The notes under the pieces were generated by a model that was given only the letters and a program-made list of their open reading frames with translations, was not told the origin of the DNA and searched no databases. Positions 18,785 to 26,827 of a stretch of DNA of 64,000 nucleotides are shown in pieces; position 1 is the first letter of the stretch; each line of letters starts with the position of its first letter. Origin of the DNA: Acidobacteria bacterium UBA7540. Lineage in GTDB: Bacteria > Acidobacteriota > Terriglobia > UBA7540. Made by a program: the position numbers and the translations under genes. The DNA is taken from the NCBI GenBank assembly GCA_002478145.1, contig DLMI01000011.1, positions 72,916-136,915 on the forward strand. The letters are read 5' to 3'.

Positions 18785-21079
18785 TTATCTGTGTGTGAGG
18801 GTGGGTGGCTGATCGTTGGCAGAAGCTGCTTCAGCGACTTTCGAGGTTGAGTGATCCCGGGAGTAGTAATAATTGTAATACCGGTAACGCGAACTATAAT
18901 ACCCGTCAACTCGATCCTCCAGCTTGTTGAGGACAGCACCTAGAGTATTTGCTCCGGCCCGGTCCAGGATTCGACGAACCCGATTCAATGCGCCGCGCGA
19001 GGTGGCGCCGCTTTCCACAACCAGAACCACGCCATCCGCCAAGGCTGAAAGAAGGATTCCATCCGTCACCAGCAACAAGGGCGGTGAATCGAGCACAATG
19101 TGTTCGAAGCGCTGGCGGAGGTCCCGTACCAACCCCTCCATAGCAGGTGAGGACAGCAGCTCGGCCGGGTTTGGGGGAATCGGTCCCGAGGGAAGCACCG
19201 ACATATTCGGGGCTGTTGTGAGGGCCTGGAGTGCCTGGTCGATGTCGTGCCCGCCCGTGAGAAAGCTACTCAGTCCGGGTCCCTCACCATCCGACAGGCC
19301 GAGGACCTTTAAGACATTTGGCTTTCGCAGATCCGCATCAACCAGCAGCACGCGGCTGCCACGCTGGGCCAGCGCCAAAGCGAGGTTGACAGAAGCGAAT
19401 GTCTTCCCTTCACTGGGATGTGCACTCGTGACCAGCAGCACTTGAGGCGGCTGCGGCGCGTTGGAGAGCAGAATCGAGGTTCGCAAGACCCTGAAAGATT
19501 CCGCCATTTCCGACCCGGGCGCATTGAGGACGGCCAATGCCAGGTCTCCATTTCCCGCTGCTCTCTTGGCATCGCGCGGGAAGTACCGGCCGTACCGCCC
19601 GCGCGATGTTGTTCCGAGCGGAATCACGGCCAAAGTGGGAACAGTTATCTCCCTCTCGATGTCCTCCGCTGTCTTGATGGTGCGATCCAGGCTTTCCCGG
19701 GTAAACGCCAGCGTGACTCCGAGAATCAAGCCCACCAGGAGTCCGACGGCAATATCCACTGGCTTGTCCGGGCGGATGGGAATACTGGGAACCAACGCCT
19801 CATCGGCCAGGCGGACGTTCGTCGCGCGCAAGCTTACCGAGACGGTGGCATCTTTGAGACGTTTCAGCAGATCGTTGTAAAGCTGCTGGTTGGTCTCGAA
19901 CTCCCCCTTCAAGATGGTGTACTTAATGAGAAGCTGGTTCAGTTTTTCGACTTCGGCTCTTTGCTGAGCTACCTCCAGGGAGAGAAGCTGCTCACGGCGC
20001 AGGGCGGTGCGGTAATCGCTCCCGATCCGCTCAATTATCAGCTTGCGTTCTCGGTCCATGAGCGACTCCACCTCATTGATCTGGTTGCGCAGTTCCTTCA
20101 CTCGGTAGAAGTTCGGCCCATAATGAGAAGTCGTCGCGGCATACTGGGTCTGGAGATCAGCGTATTTCGAGTCCAACTGCTCCAGCAGGGCGTCGTTGGC
20201 AATGATGGCCGCCTCGGCTTTGTTGTTCTGCACCGAATCGTACACGGATTGCTTGTTGGCGCGGTCAGTCTGTGCCGTGGTGAGGTCTTTGCTCAAATCC
20301 GAAAGCCGTTGTCCCACCACGTTCTCTTTGTTCCCGATATCGGCCATCGAGTTCTCGCGCTCATAGTCAACCAGCGCCTGCTGAGATTTCTCAACCTTGG
20401 CTTTGAGCTCGTCGAGTTGCTGTTCCATCCACGCCGAGGCTTGCCGGGTCGTTTCGTATTTGGAACGAAAATTGGACTCCACGTAATTCTTCACAAGGGC
20501 GTTGGCTTCACGCGCCGCCAAGCTCGGGTCAACACTCTCGAAGCTGACCTCCACCAACCGGCTTTCATTCAGCAGCTCGATATGAAGATGCTTCTTAAAA
20601 GCCCGGATCAGACTTGATTGAGCTGCGGCGGGAGACCCGTCGGTGCTGGCTGGCCCGCCCTTCCCGGCAGCCCTGAACTCCGGGTTCCCAGCCGCAAGCC
20701 CCAACTGCTGTATCGTTTCCCAGGCCAAGTTGTTGTTCTGCAAGAGGTCCACTTGAGTTTGGAGGAATGCTGCGTCGGTGGCCGCACCCGGGTTAAGCTC
20801 GGTGAGCGTTTGCAGTTGGGGCGTCTCCGCCTGGACCTCCATGCGAGCTGTGGCGCGGTACACCGGCTTCATGCGGAAGACAACGAGCGTCACCAAAATT
20901 GTAATAATGAAGGCAACCGTGAAAACGGTGCCCCGGCGCTTTCTAAGAATTTCCCAGTAGACATGGAACGAGTATGCGTCCGGCCCCGAAGGCTCGAGGT
21001 CCGAGACAGGGTATACCGGATACGTCGGGCGGTCAGGAAGAACGCCGTTCGTCGGCATTAGCTTGTCATTTTCTGCCAT
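18785..21079 (-). CDS. wzc: Wzz/BY-kinase chain-length regulator and tyrosine autokinase (copy 1)
   Basis: I start at ATG 21079 because MAENDKL matches the start of the paralogue at 60406; 764 residues. A Wzz domain with two transmembrane helices (about 60-80 and 455-475) encloses a long periplasmic coiled coil. The cytoplasmic kinase has Walker A SAHPSEGKTFASVN, Walker A' VLLVDADLRKPN and Walker B IVLDSPPLL. The tail has a tyrosine cluster (YYSSRYRYYNYYYS) for autophosphorylation. It controls polymer length and works with Wza, whose gene is immediately upstream. Confidence 0.93.
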   Translation of the reverse strand: MAENDKLMPTNGVLPDRPTYPVYPVSDLEPSGPDAYSFHVYWEILRKRRGTVFTVAFIITILVTLVVFRMKPVYRATARMEVQAETPQLQTLTELNPGAATDAAFLQTQVDLLQNNNLAWETIQQLGLAAGNPEFRAAGKGGPASTDGSPAAAQSSLIRAFKKHLHIELLNESRLVEVSFESVDPSLAAREANALVKNYVESNFRSKYETTRQASAWMEQQLDELKAKVEKSQQALVDYERENSMADIGNKENVVGQRLSDLSKDLTTAQTDRANKQSVYDSVQNNKAEAAIIANDALLEQLDSKYADLQTQYAATTSHYGPNFYRVKELRNQINEVESLMDRERKLIIERIGSDYRTALRREQLLSLEVAQQRAEVEKLNQLLIKYTILKGEFETNQQLYNDLLKRLKDATVSVSLRATNVRLADEALVPSIPIRPDKPVDIAVGLLVGLILGVTLAFTRESLDRTIKTAEDIEREITVPTLAVIPLGTTSRGRYGRYFPRDAKRAAGNGDLALAVLNAPGSEMAESFRVLRTSILLSNAPQPPQVLLVTSAHPSEGKTFASVNLALALAQRGSRVLLVDADLRKPNVLKVLGLSDGEGPGLSSFLTGGHDIDQALQALTTAPNMSVLPSGPIPPNPAELLSSPAMEGLVRDLRQRFEHIVLDSPPLLLVTDGILLSALADGVVLVVESGATSRGALNRVRRILDRAGANTLGAVLNKLEDRVDGYYSSRYRYYNYYYSRDHSTSKVAEAASANDQPPTLTHR

Positions 21080-21189
21080 CTCTCTCGCCCCATCCCCGAC
21101 TGCGCTTCTTGCTCGCCCCCCTGAAGGGCTGCATGGCATGAAACGCGCCCATGTGCAGAGTTCGCGCCTTCACCAGCCGTAGTCAATCT

Positions 21190-22332
21190 CTAAAATGGGA
21201 TACGCCAAATCGAAGCATAGACCGCGGTGTTGAAAACTGTGTCGAGGGTTCTCTTGACCCCGCTCTCGGGCACATAAAGGATGTCGCTAGCCAGCAGTTG
21301 TTGATCCGGAGCCCGGTTCGACAGGACCTTTTTGAGGTCTATGGGAACTTCCTGCCTTCCGCCGGGAGCGTTTGAGGCCCTCCGGATGATTACGGCTTTT
21401 GCTGGCTTTGCCTCGTGCGTGAAGTTGCCCGCCAAGGCAATAGCCTTCAGCACCGTCATTTGCTCCTGGTCGTTGCTGAGGACAAAACCCCCAGCCCGGT
21501 TCACACCTCCCACCACGTAGACAATTCCTGCCCGTTGAACCATAACCCGATCCCCCGCGTACAAATCCACGTTAAGGCTCGCGTCGCCGTTCTGCCAGAG
21601 TCGCCAGACGTCAACCTTCACCGTGCGTGAGATCGCTGGATTGGCATTCTGCGCGGCCCGGGCAGTGTTAGGCCCCGGCCCCACCGGAGCATTCTCCGCG
21701 CGGGTGACAATCGCCGTGCCGCCCGCATCGTCGCTAAGACCTTCACCTTGCGCCAATACATCGAGCAACGTGGTGTGAACGTTGACCGGATAAATGCCCG
21801 GTTTTTTTACAGCGCCGGAAAGTATTACCGAATTTAATGGTGAAGATTTTACCGTAACGACCACTTGGGGGTCGGTAAGCAGTCCGGCGTCAAGAAGATC
21901 CCTACGAATGGCTTCCGAAAGCTGGTCGAGCGTCAGGCCTTCCGCCATGACCGGTCGCGGCAGCATCGGAAGAGTTATCATCCCATCCTCGTCTACCAGA
22001 TACTCGCGCGAAAGCTCTTGTGCATCTATGACGTAGACTTCCAGAAGATCGTCCTTGGCGACCACATACCGCGCTCCCGCCCGGGTGTTCGGAGAGGCGC
22101 TCGAGGCTGCCGGCCTCAGGGAGGAGACCGGGGCCACAGTCGTAGGCGGAACTGGATTCTGCGCCCACGCGAGTCCACTCAGGCAAATTAAGCCAACCAC
22201 AGCCAACACCACCCCAACCTCAGCCCCCCTTCCCGGGCGCGCCGCGCCGTAAAGTAAACGGCCACCTGTCCTACCGCCAGCCCCGCCAAGCGACATAACC
22301 CTCAAAAGCGGACCTTTTGCTCCCCATGCCAT
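21190..22332 (-). CDS. wza: Polysaccharide export outer-membrane protein (copy 1)
   Basis: A 380-residue protein; AAGGAG lies 8 bases before ATG 22332. A hydrophobic signal at about 38-57 ends in AWAQ, with no lipobox cysteine. The Poly_export domain (YVVAKDDLLEVYVIDAQELS, about 88-170) is followed by SLBB-type repeats (VILSGAVKKPGIYPVN and VYVVGGVNRAGGFVLS). It forms the periplasm-spanning and outer-membrane exit channel, pairing with the Wzc kinase downstream. N-terminus and leader are shared with copy 2 at 60.6-61.8 kb. The lack of a lipidation cysteine sets both apart from E. coli Wza. Confidence 0.92.
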   Translation of the reverse strand: MAWGAKGPLLRVMSLGGAGGRTGGRLLYGAARPGRGAEVGVVLAVVGLICLSGLAWAQNPVPPTTVAPVSSLRPAASSASPNTRAGARYVVAKDDLLEVYVIDAQELSREYLVDEDGMITLPMLPRPVMAEGLTLDQLSEAIRRDLLDAGLLTDPQVVVTVKSSPLNSVILSGAVKKPGIYPVNVHTTLLDVLAQGEGLSDDAGGTAIVTRAENAPVGPGPNTARAAQNANPAISRTVKVDVWRLWQNGDASLNVDLYAGDRVMVQRAGIVYVVGGVNRAGGFVLSNDQEQMTVLKAIALAGNFTHEAKPAKAVIIRRASNAPGGRQEVPIDLKKVLSNRAPDQQLLASDILYVPESGVKRTLDTVFNTAVYASIWRIPF

Positions 22333-22340
22333 GATCTCTA

Positions 22341-22360
22341 CTCCTTAAGACAACTTCCAC
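22341..22360 (-). promoter_or_regulatory. 20-bp leader shared by both wza genes
   Basis: The plus-strand string CTCCTTAAGACAACTTCCAC lies directly before wza1 and occurs identically at 61780-61799 before wza2. On the coding strand it ends in AAGGAG, the ribosome binding site, 8 bases from ATG in both genes. Identity outside the Shine-Dalgarno itself suggests common descent or a constrained leader. Confidence 0.8.
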
Positions 22361-22500
22361 ATTCTTGACCAACATCCCTCCCGGCAAGCCGCAAGGGGGT
22401 CAAACTTCGTAAACTGGCACTTCGTCGGAGCAAAGAGCTTGCAGGAACTGTTTCATCCTTTTCCTTCCTCTTGCCAGGAGATTGGGTTGCAAAGCAGGAC
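22361..22500 (-). pseudogene. 5' remnant of a duplicate of the two-domain dehydrogenase gene
   Basis: This 140-base stretch is a diverged copy of 25203-25341, which spans the junction of the MraY-type gene and the dehydrogenase start. Read from 22456 it gives MKQFLQALCSDEVPVYEV, then a TGA, then PPCGLPGGMLVKN. This aligns codon for codon with the first 32 residues of the intact protein (MKQLLQDLRSHELRVEDV, PPPCCLPGGVLVKN). The rest of the gene is gone and wza1's leader follows directly. The in-frame stop shows it is not functional. Confidence 0.88.
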
Positions 22501-22502
22501 GC

Positions 22503-22544
22503 AGCTCCGCCCTGTGACTTACAGGGGAATACCTTGCAAGCCCC
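22503..22544 (-). promoter_or_regulatory. Conserved block upstream of the left locus
   Basis: A 42-base block, about 170 bases before wza1, matches 62832-62872 upstream of the NusG-like gene with about six mismatches. Shared cores are AGCTCCGC, TGACTTACAGG and ACCTTGC. On the transcribed strand this copy can form a CCCTGT/ACAGGG hairpin. It may be a promoter, operator or leader element common to the two polysaccharide loci; its function is unknown. Bases 22545-22895 show nothing else firm. Confidence 0.55.
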
Positions 22545-22895
22545 ACTGGCCTTTACCCCTATCTTCGGCTGGACAGGGGGGGCACATTAACTGGAAGAGG
22601 AAGAATTCTCCACACGGCGGTGAAATTGTTAAGGCGCTCCGTGTTTTTCCCCCACCGTAGGGCAAAGCACGCCGAGGCCTGAACCCTAAACCTCGTTCAC
22701 CGCCCGGCCAGCAGCGATCAGTAGCCTATGTTGATTGGCTACTTTTGTGAGCCACGCCGGCTCGGTCTGGCCAACGAAACGCCGTTTTGGCTTAACCTCA
22801 AAAGGGGACCGACCATGATGAGATTGAATCTCACCCTAGACTCGGATCTCGATGGCAGATCGCCAAGGAAACACATCTCCGAGCGGAGGATTTCG

Positions 22896-23060
22896 ATGGC
22901 GGAATCAGAATGGGCTAAGGGAATGGCTCAGGAGCTCAAGGCTGGAAAGGCGCGAAAGGCCGAAGGGGATGGCAAGCTCCTGAAAGAGCAGACAACGAGG
23001 AAGGGATTTGCTTTTAAATTGTGGACAGACGCCAAGAACTTCCATCGCTTGGCGATCTGA
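22896..23060 (+). CDS. Small hypothetical protein
   Basis: A 54-residue plus-strand reading frame, the only one in the window with a good ribosome site: GGAGG six bases before ATG. The product MAESEWAKGMAQELKAGKAR continues with charged residues and ends FKLWTDAKNFHRLAI. Small proteins with an E-W-A start, a charged helix and a C-terminal L-W segment occur in Acidobacteria-type genomes, but I recognise no named family. It faces away from the locus A genes and may be a truncated member. Confidence 0.45.
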   Translation: MAESEWAKGMAQELKAGKARKAEGDGKLLKEQTTRKGFAFKLWTDAKNFHRLAI

Positions 23061-23114
23061 ATACGCTGTGGAAGGTTGTTAGAAAGCTTTGGGTGTGGAA
23101 GTCGAATCTAAAGC

Positions 23115-25298
23115 CTAGGCGGGGTCAGAGGGAGAAACCGGCAACGCCTTGCCGCATCGCAGCGACTCGCGGACGCGAAAAGTGGCCAGAGTCGTTGCGC
23201 GGAGACTTTCGAAGGGAATGGGCGGTTCCCCGCCGCTTGCCACCGCCGCAACGAAAGCTCGCAGTTCCTCTCGATGCCCTTTGTCCTGAGAGAAGAGGGA
23301 CCTGGACCGGCAGTGGTTATCGAAATAAAACCACGCTTTCCGAAAGTCATCGGAAATTGCGGTTCGCGCTTGGCCATAGACTTCTAAGCGCTCTTTCGGA
23401 ACGCTTGGGTCGCCAGAAGAGAGATAGAAGATCTCAGCCCGCGAGCCGTCGGCAAGGAGAACCTGAATGTGAAGGTTATCTTCAGCGCTGTCGCTGGCGC
23501 CTTTTACTGGCCAAGCCTGGATTTCTGTGGGTAGCGAGGAGGTCAGGAACCCCACCAGATCAATGAAGTGGCAGACTTCGCCGATCACCCGGCCATGTCC
23601 TTGCGCAGGGTCATTGATCCAGTGGGCGTGCGGCAAGCGACCTGCATTCACCCGGTAGATAATTGATAGCGGCTCACGACGTCCCTCGAAGAACTTCCTG
23701 CATTCGCGGGCAAAGGGGGAGAAGCGGCGATTGAAGCCCACGCTGAGTATGCGCCCTGAGCTGCCAAACGCCTCTGCAATTTGATTCAGTTCCGCCTCAT
23801 TGACGCACAAAGGCTTCTCCACAAAAACGTGTTTGCCATGTTCGAGGGCTGCGATGACCAAAGGGGCGTGCAGGTGATGCCGGGTAGCAATAAAGACCGC
23901 GTGGACGGCCGGGTCGTTCAGAATCTCATTGGGATCGGTCGAACAATAGCGAAAGCCGAAACTCTTGGCGACCCTCCGCGCCGAAGCACCCGTAGCGTTG
24001 GCTAAGCCCAAGAACTCGACGCCCGCGACCTTCCGCAGGCTCGGCAGCAATCTCGCACGGCTGAAGCTTCCCGCCCCAATCCATCCCGCACCGATGGTCT
24101 CACGGGTTACCCTTGTTGGATCGGGGCGCAGCGACAGTTGCTGGAGTGCTACCCGGTTCGAAAGCGGCGCGGTGTGAGGATAAGTGAGAAGAATGCCCAC
24201 GTACCTCTCTTTGGTCTCGCCTGAAAGCAACTTGTAAGCTTGCAAGGCTTCGTCGATGCTGAAGCGATGCGTCAGCAGTGGCTCAACACGCACCTTTTGC
24301 TGCGCCACCAGCTCCAGAAAAGCTTCCATATTTCTCTTCTCTGTCCAACGCACAAAACCGTAGGGGTAGTCGGCGCCTCGCTCCTCGTACTCAGGATCGT
24401 AGCGGCCCGGCCCGTAGGAGCGTGAGTAGCGCACCTGCAGTTCTTTCGTGTAATAGGGGCCGCGAGGAATATCGGCACGCACATCGCCCACCACCACTAC
24501 CACACCTCGGTCACGCGCCAGCTCTCCCGCCAACTGGATAGGCTCCGCTGAGCGGGTCGACGCCGTAAGGATCACCGCGTCGGCTCCCTCGCCGCGCTGG
24601 CATAAGGCGCTGCAAGGGCTCTGTTCCCACTCCCGGTTCTGGCAAGCGAAATCCACGCCAAGTTCACGGGCCAATCTCACGCGATCCGGGTCCGGGTCCA
24701 GCCCCCAGACTACACACCCAGCCGCGCGGAGAATTTGTGCCACGAGCTGCCCCACCAGTCCCAACCCGACTACCGCCACTCGCTCTCCCAGCTTCGCCTC
24801 TGCCACCCTCACTCCCTGCAGGGCAATAGACCCCAGCGCTACCGAAGCTGCCGACTCGAAGTTAACGTTGGGTGGAATCTTCACACACAGGTTTTTGGGA
24901 ATCCAATTTACCTCGGCATGGCCGGCGTGTCCCGCTCCAGCACAGGCCACGCGGTCGCCCACGGAAAACTCTCCTGCCCCTTCTCCCACCTCCAGAACCA
25001 CGCCGGCGGAGCTGTAGCCCAGGGCTACGGCGGTATCCAGACGGGCGCGCACTGTCGCAACCACGTCCGCGATACCACTTGTCTTAAGGCGACGAAAGAG
25101 TTGCCGCACAAGGTCCGGCCGCTCAAGCGCTTTGCCCAGCAGCGTTTTGCTTCCCAGGTCGATCGTCGCACGTTCAGTCCCACTGCTGATCAGCGAAGCC
25201 TCATTCTTGACCAACACCCCTCCCGGCAAGCAGCAAGGGGGTGGCACGTCCTCCACTCGTAATTCGTGCGAGCGAAGATCTTGCAGAAGTTGCTTCAT
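23115..25298 (-). CDS. Two-domain oxidoreductase: zinc-type alcohol dehydrogenase plus Gfo/Idh/MocA
   Basis: A 727-residue fusion. Residues 1-350 are a medium-chain dehydrogenase: SSGTERA, GYSSAGVVLEVGEGAGEFSVGDRVAC, and the NAD loop VVGLGLVGQLVAQ at 177-189. Residues about 390-727 are a Gfo/Idh/MocA domain: GAGWIGAGSFSRARLLPSL, EKPLCVNE with the catalytic-type Lys, and GFNRRFSPF. Such fusions are common in O-antigen and exopolysaccharide clusters and are thought to oxidise or epimerise a nucleotide sugar. Start and upstream stop overlap as ATGA. A dead copy of its 5' end lies at 22361-22500. Confidence 0.9.
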   Translation of the reverse strand: MKQLLQDLRSHELRVEDVPPPCCLPGGVLVKNEASLISSGTERATIDLGSKTLLGKALERPDLVRQLFRRLKTSGIADVVATVRARLDTAVALGYSSAGVVLEVGEGAGEFSVGDRVACAGAGHAGHAEVNWIPKNLCVKIPPNVNFESAASVALGSIALQGVRVAEAKLGERVAVVGLGLVGQLVAQILRAAGCVVWGLDPDPDRVRLARELGVDFACQNREWEQSPCSALCQRGEGADAVILTASTRSAEPIQLAGELARDRGVVVVVGDVRADIPRGPYYTKELQVRYSRSYGPGRYDPEYEERGADYPYGFVRWTEKRNMEAFLELVAQQKVRVEPLLTHRFSIDEALQAYKLLSGETKERYVGILLTYPHTAPLSNRVALQQLSLRPDPTRVTRETIGAGWIGAGSFSRARLLPSLRKVAGVEFLGLANATGASARRVAKSFGFRYCSTDPNEILNDPAVHAVFIATRHHLHAPLVIAALEHGKHVFVEKPLCVNEAELNQIAEAFGSSGRILSVGFNRRFSPFARECRKFFEGRREPLSIIYRVNAGRLPHAHWINDPAQGHGRVIGEVCHFIDLVGFLTSSLPTEIQAWPVKGASDSAEDNLHIQVLLADGSRAEIFYLSSGDPSVPKERLEVYGQARTAISDDFRKAWFYFDNHCRSRSLFSQDKGHREELRAFVAAVASGGEPPIPFESLRATTLATFRVRESLRCGKALPVSPSDPA

Positions 25299-26827
25299 CC
25301 TTCCCTTCCGTTTGCCAGGAGATCGGGTTGCAAGGCAGGACTTCGCCGCACACTCTGTGCCACCGCCGGACTCGCTTCCTCGGCATCGTAGCGGCGCTTC
25401 AGTTGCTTCTCAAAGGGCGGTATGAGGGTGTCCAGAAGCGAGGAAAACTGGAAGAGGAGGCGGTCCTTAGTGAGGGCGCGCCAAAGATGTAACATCCCCA
25501 GAGCTTTCTCCCCAGCGCGCAGTGGGATGGAGGCGCTCCAGCAATCCTTCGATTCCTTCTCTCCAGAGCGCGACCAGGGGGCTAGGAGAGGCGCAGAGTC
25601 ATTCGGCCAGCCCGAAAGCTGACATGCGACTCCGTCAAAGTCCAAAGCTTCCATGGCCTCCACCAACGCCTGCCAGCTTTCCTCCAATGCGGGGCTCACC
25701 TCTAATTGCCTCGAGGCTTTGCGAATCAGGATTTCGTTAACCAGCACCCGCCGTTGCGATTGCACGGCTCGGGACAGGTATACGTTCAATTCCGACAATT
25801 CCTCGTAATGAAGCCGGCTAGTCAGAAACCAGCCTGAGGCGCCGGCCAACACCGCCACCAACGCAATCAGGCTTCCGGTGGACTGAAGGATAAGGAGCGA
25901 CCCGAGTGAAAACAGCGCTGCCAGCGCGTAGAGCCCCAGGACTGCCACGCGTGGCGTGAGCCTGCTTTGGAGCAGCCGGTGGTGGATGTGATCCCGGTCG
26001 GCAGTAAACAACGGCCGGCCGCTCAGAAGGCGGCGCAGCACGGTGAGCACAGTATCGAGCAAGGGAAGGCCGAAGGCCACAAAAGGCACCACGATGGCCA
26101 GCAATGTCGAACTTTTCTGCGAGGTATGAATGGCCAAGCTGGCCAAGAAAAATCCCAAGAAAAGGCTGCCCGCATCACCCAGGAAAATCGTGGCAGGGGC
26201 AAAATTGAAGCGCAAGAATCCCAGCAACGCGCCCGCCAGCGTGATGGCCAGAATGCATACGAAGTGGTTGCCTTGGATCAGCGAAACCACAAAGACGGAA
26301 ACGGTGACGAAGAAGGCGATACCCGCGGCCAGACCGTCCAACCCGTCAATCAGGTTGAGAGAGTTTGTCACCGCGACTATCCAGAACGCAGTCAGCGCCA
26401 AGCTCAAGACGGGGCTGTGGATGCCATATCCAAGGATGGGTAGGCCAACGATCCGAAAGCCCGCCCACCAGACCATCCCTGCTGCCAGCGTCTCGGCTAT
26501 CAGCTTTTGCCATGGGGCTACGCCTGCGAGATCGTCGTACACGCCGACAAGCAGCACCAACGTACCGGGGACCAATAAGGTGGCCAAGGTGCGCCACTCT
26601 GACAGGAACCGCGCTCGCACATCATTCGGTACCAGCAGCAACACGCCCCAGGCCGCAAGCGCCGCCAGGAAGATCGCAAGACCCCCCAAGCGCGGAATTT
26701 GCCGATGTTCCTGGCCATCGCGCGCCTCGCCATAGGCGCGCAAGCGCCAGCCCAGCCTCCTCACCGCCGGCGTCACCAGCAGGCTAAACAGCGCGCCAAG
26801 AAAGAACAGTCCGAGGTAGCTTCTCAT
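25295..26827 (-). CDS. MraY/WecA-type polyprenyl-phosphate sugar-1-phosphate transferase with extra C-terminal domain
   Basis: A 510-residue protein. Residues 1-330 are the polytopic core: VYDDLAGV with the catalytic DD at 98-99, NSLNLIDGLDGLA from 155, FLGDAGSLFLGF from 215 and DHIHHRLL at 279-286. It would load the first sugar (HexNAc-1-P type) onto undecaprenyl phosphate. About 170 further residues are soluble and look like a GAF-type sensory domain (SWQALVEAMEALDFDGVAC), an add-on not in WecA. It overlaps genes on both sides by ATGA and is the likely initiating enzyme of the right locus. Confidence 0.88.
   Translation of the reverse strand: MRSYLGLFFLGALFSLLVTPAVRRLGWRLRAYGEARDGQEHRQIPRLGGLAIFLAALAAWGVLLLVPNDVRARFLSEWRTLATLLVPGTLVLLVGVYDDLAGVAPWQKLIAETLAAGMVWWAGFRIVGLPILGYGIHSPVLSLALTAFWIVAVTNSLNLIDGLDGLAAGIAFFVTVSVFVVSLIQGNHFVCILAITLAGALLGFLRFNFAPATIFLGDAGSLFLGFFLASLAIHTSQKSSTLLAIVVPFVAFGLPLLDTVLTVLRRLLSGRPLFTADRDHIHHRLLQSRLTPRVAVLGLYALAALFSLGSLLILQSTGSLIALVAVLAGASGWFLTSRLHYEELSELNVYLSRAVQSQRRVLVNEILIRKASRQLEVSPALEESWQALVEAMEALDFDGVACQLSGWPNDSAPLLAPWSRSGEKESKDCWSASIPLRAGEKALGMLHLWRALTKDRLLFQFSSLLDTLIPPFEKQLKRRYDAEEASPAVAQSVRRSPALQPDLLANGREG

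Noticed and set aside
22260..22280. GGCGGTAG-like string on the minus strand, similar to the ops element of RfaH
   Set aside because: It lies inside wza1 coding sequence within the G-A-G-G-R codons and lacks the rest of the ops sequence; chance match.
22503..22570. Possible sigma-54 promoter (GG...GC) in the conserved block
   Set aside because: Spacing between GG and GC is 12-13 rather than 10 bases in both copies.
22720..22746. Hairpin AGTAGCC/GGCTACT followed by TTT, possible plus-strand terminator
   Set aside because: Seven-base stem, ten-base loop, very short T run and no plus-strand gene upstream to terminate.
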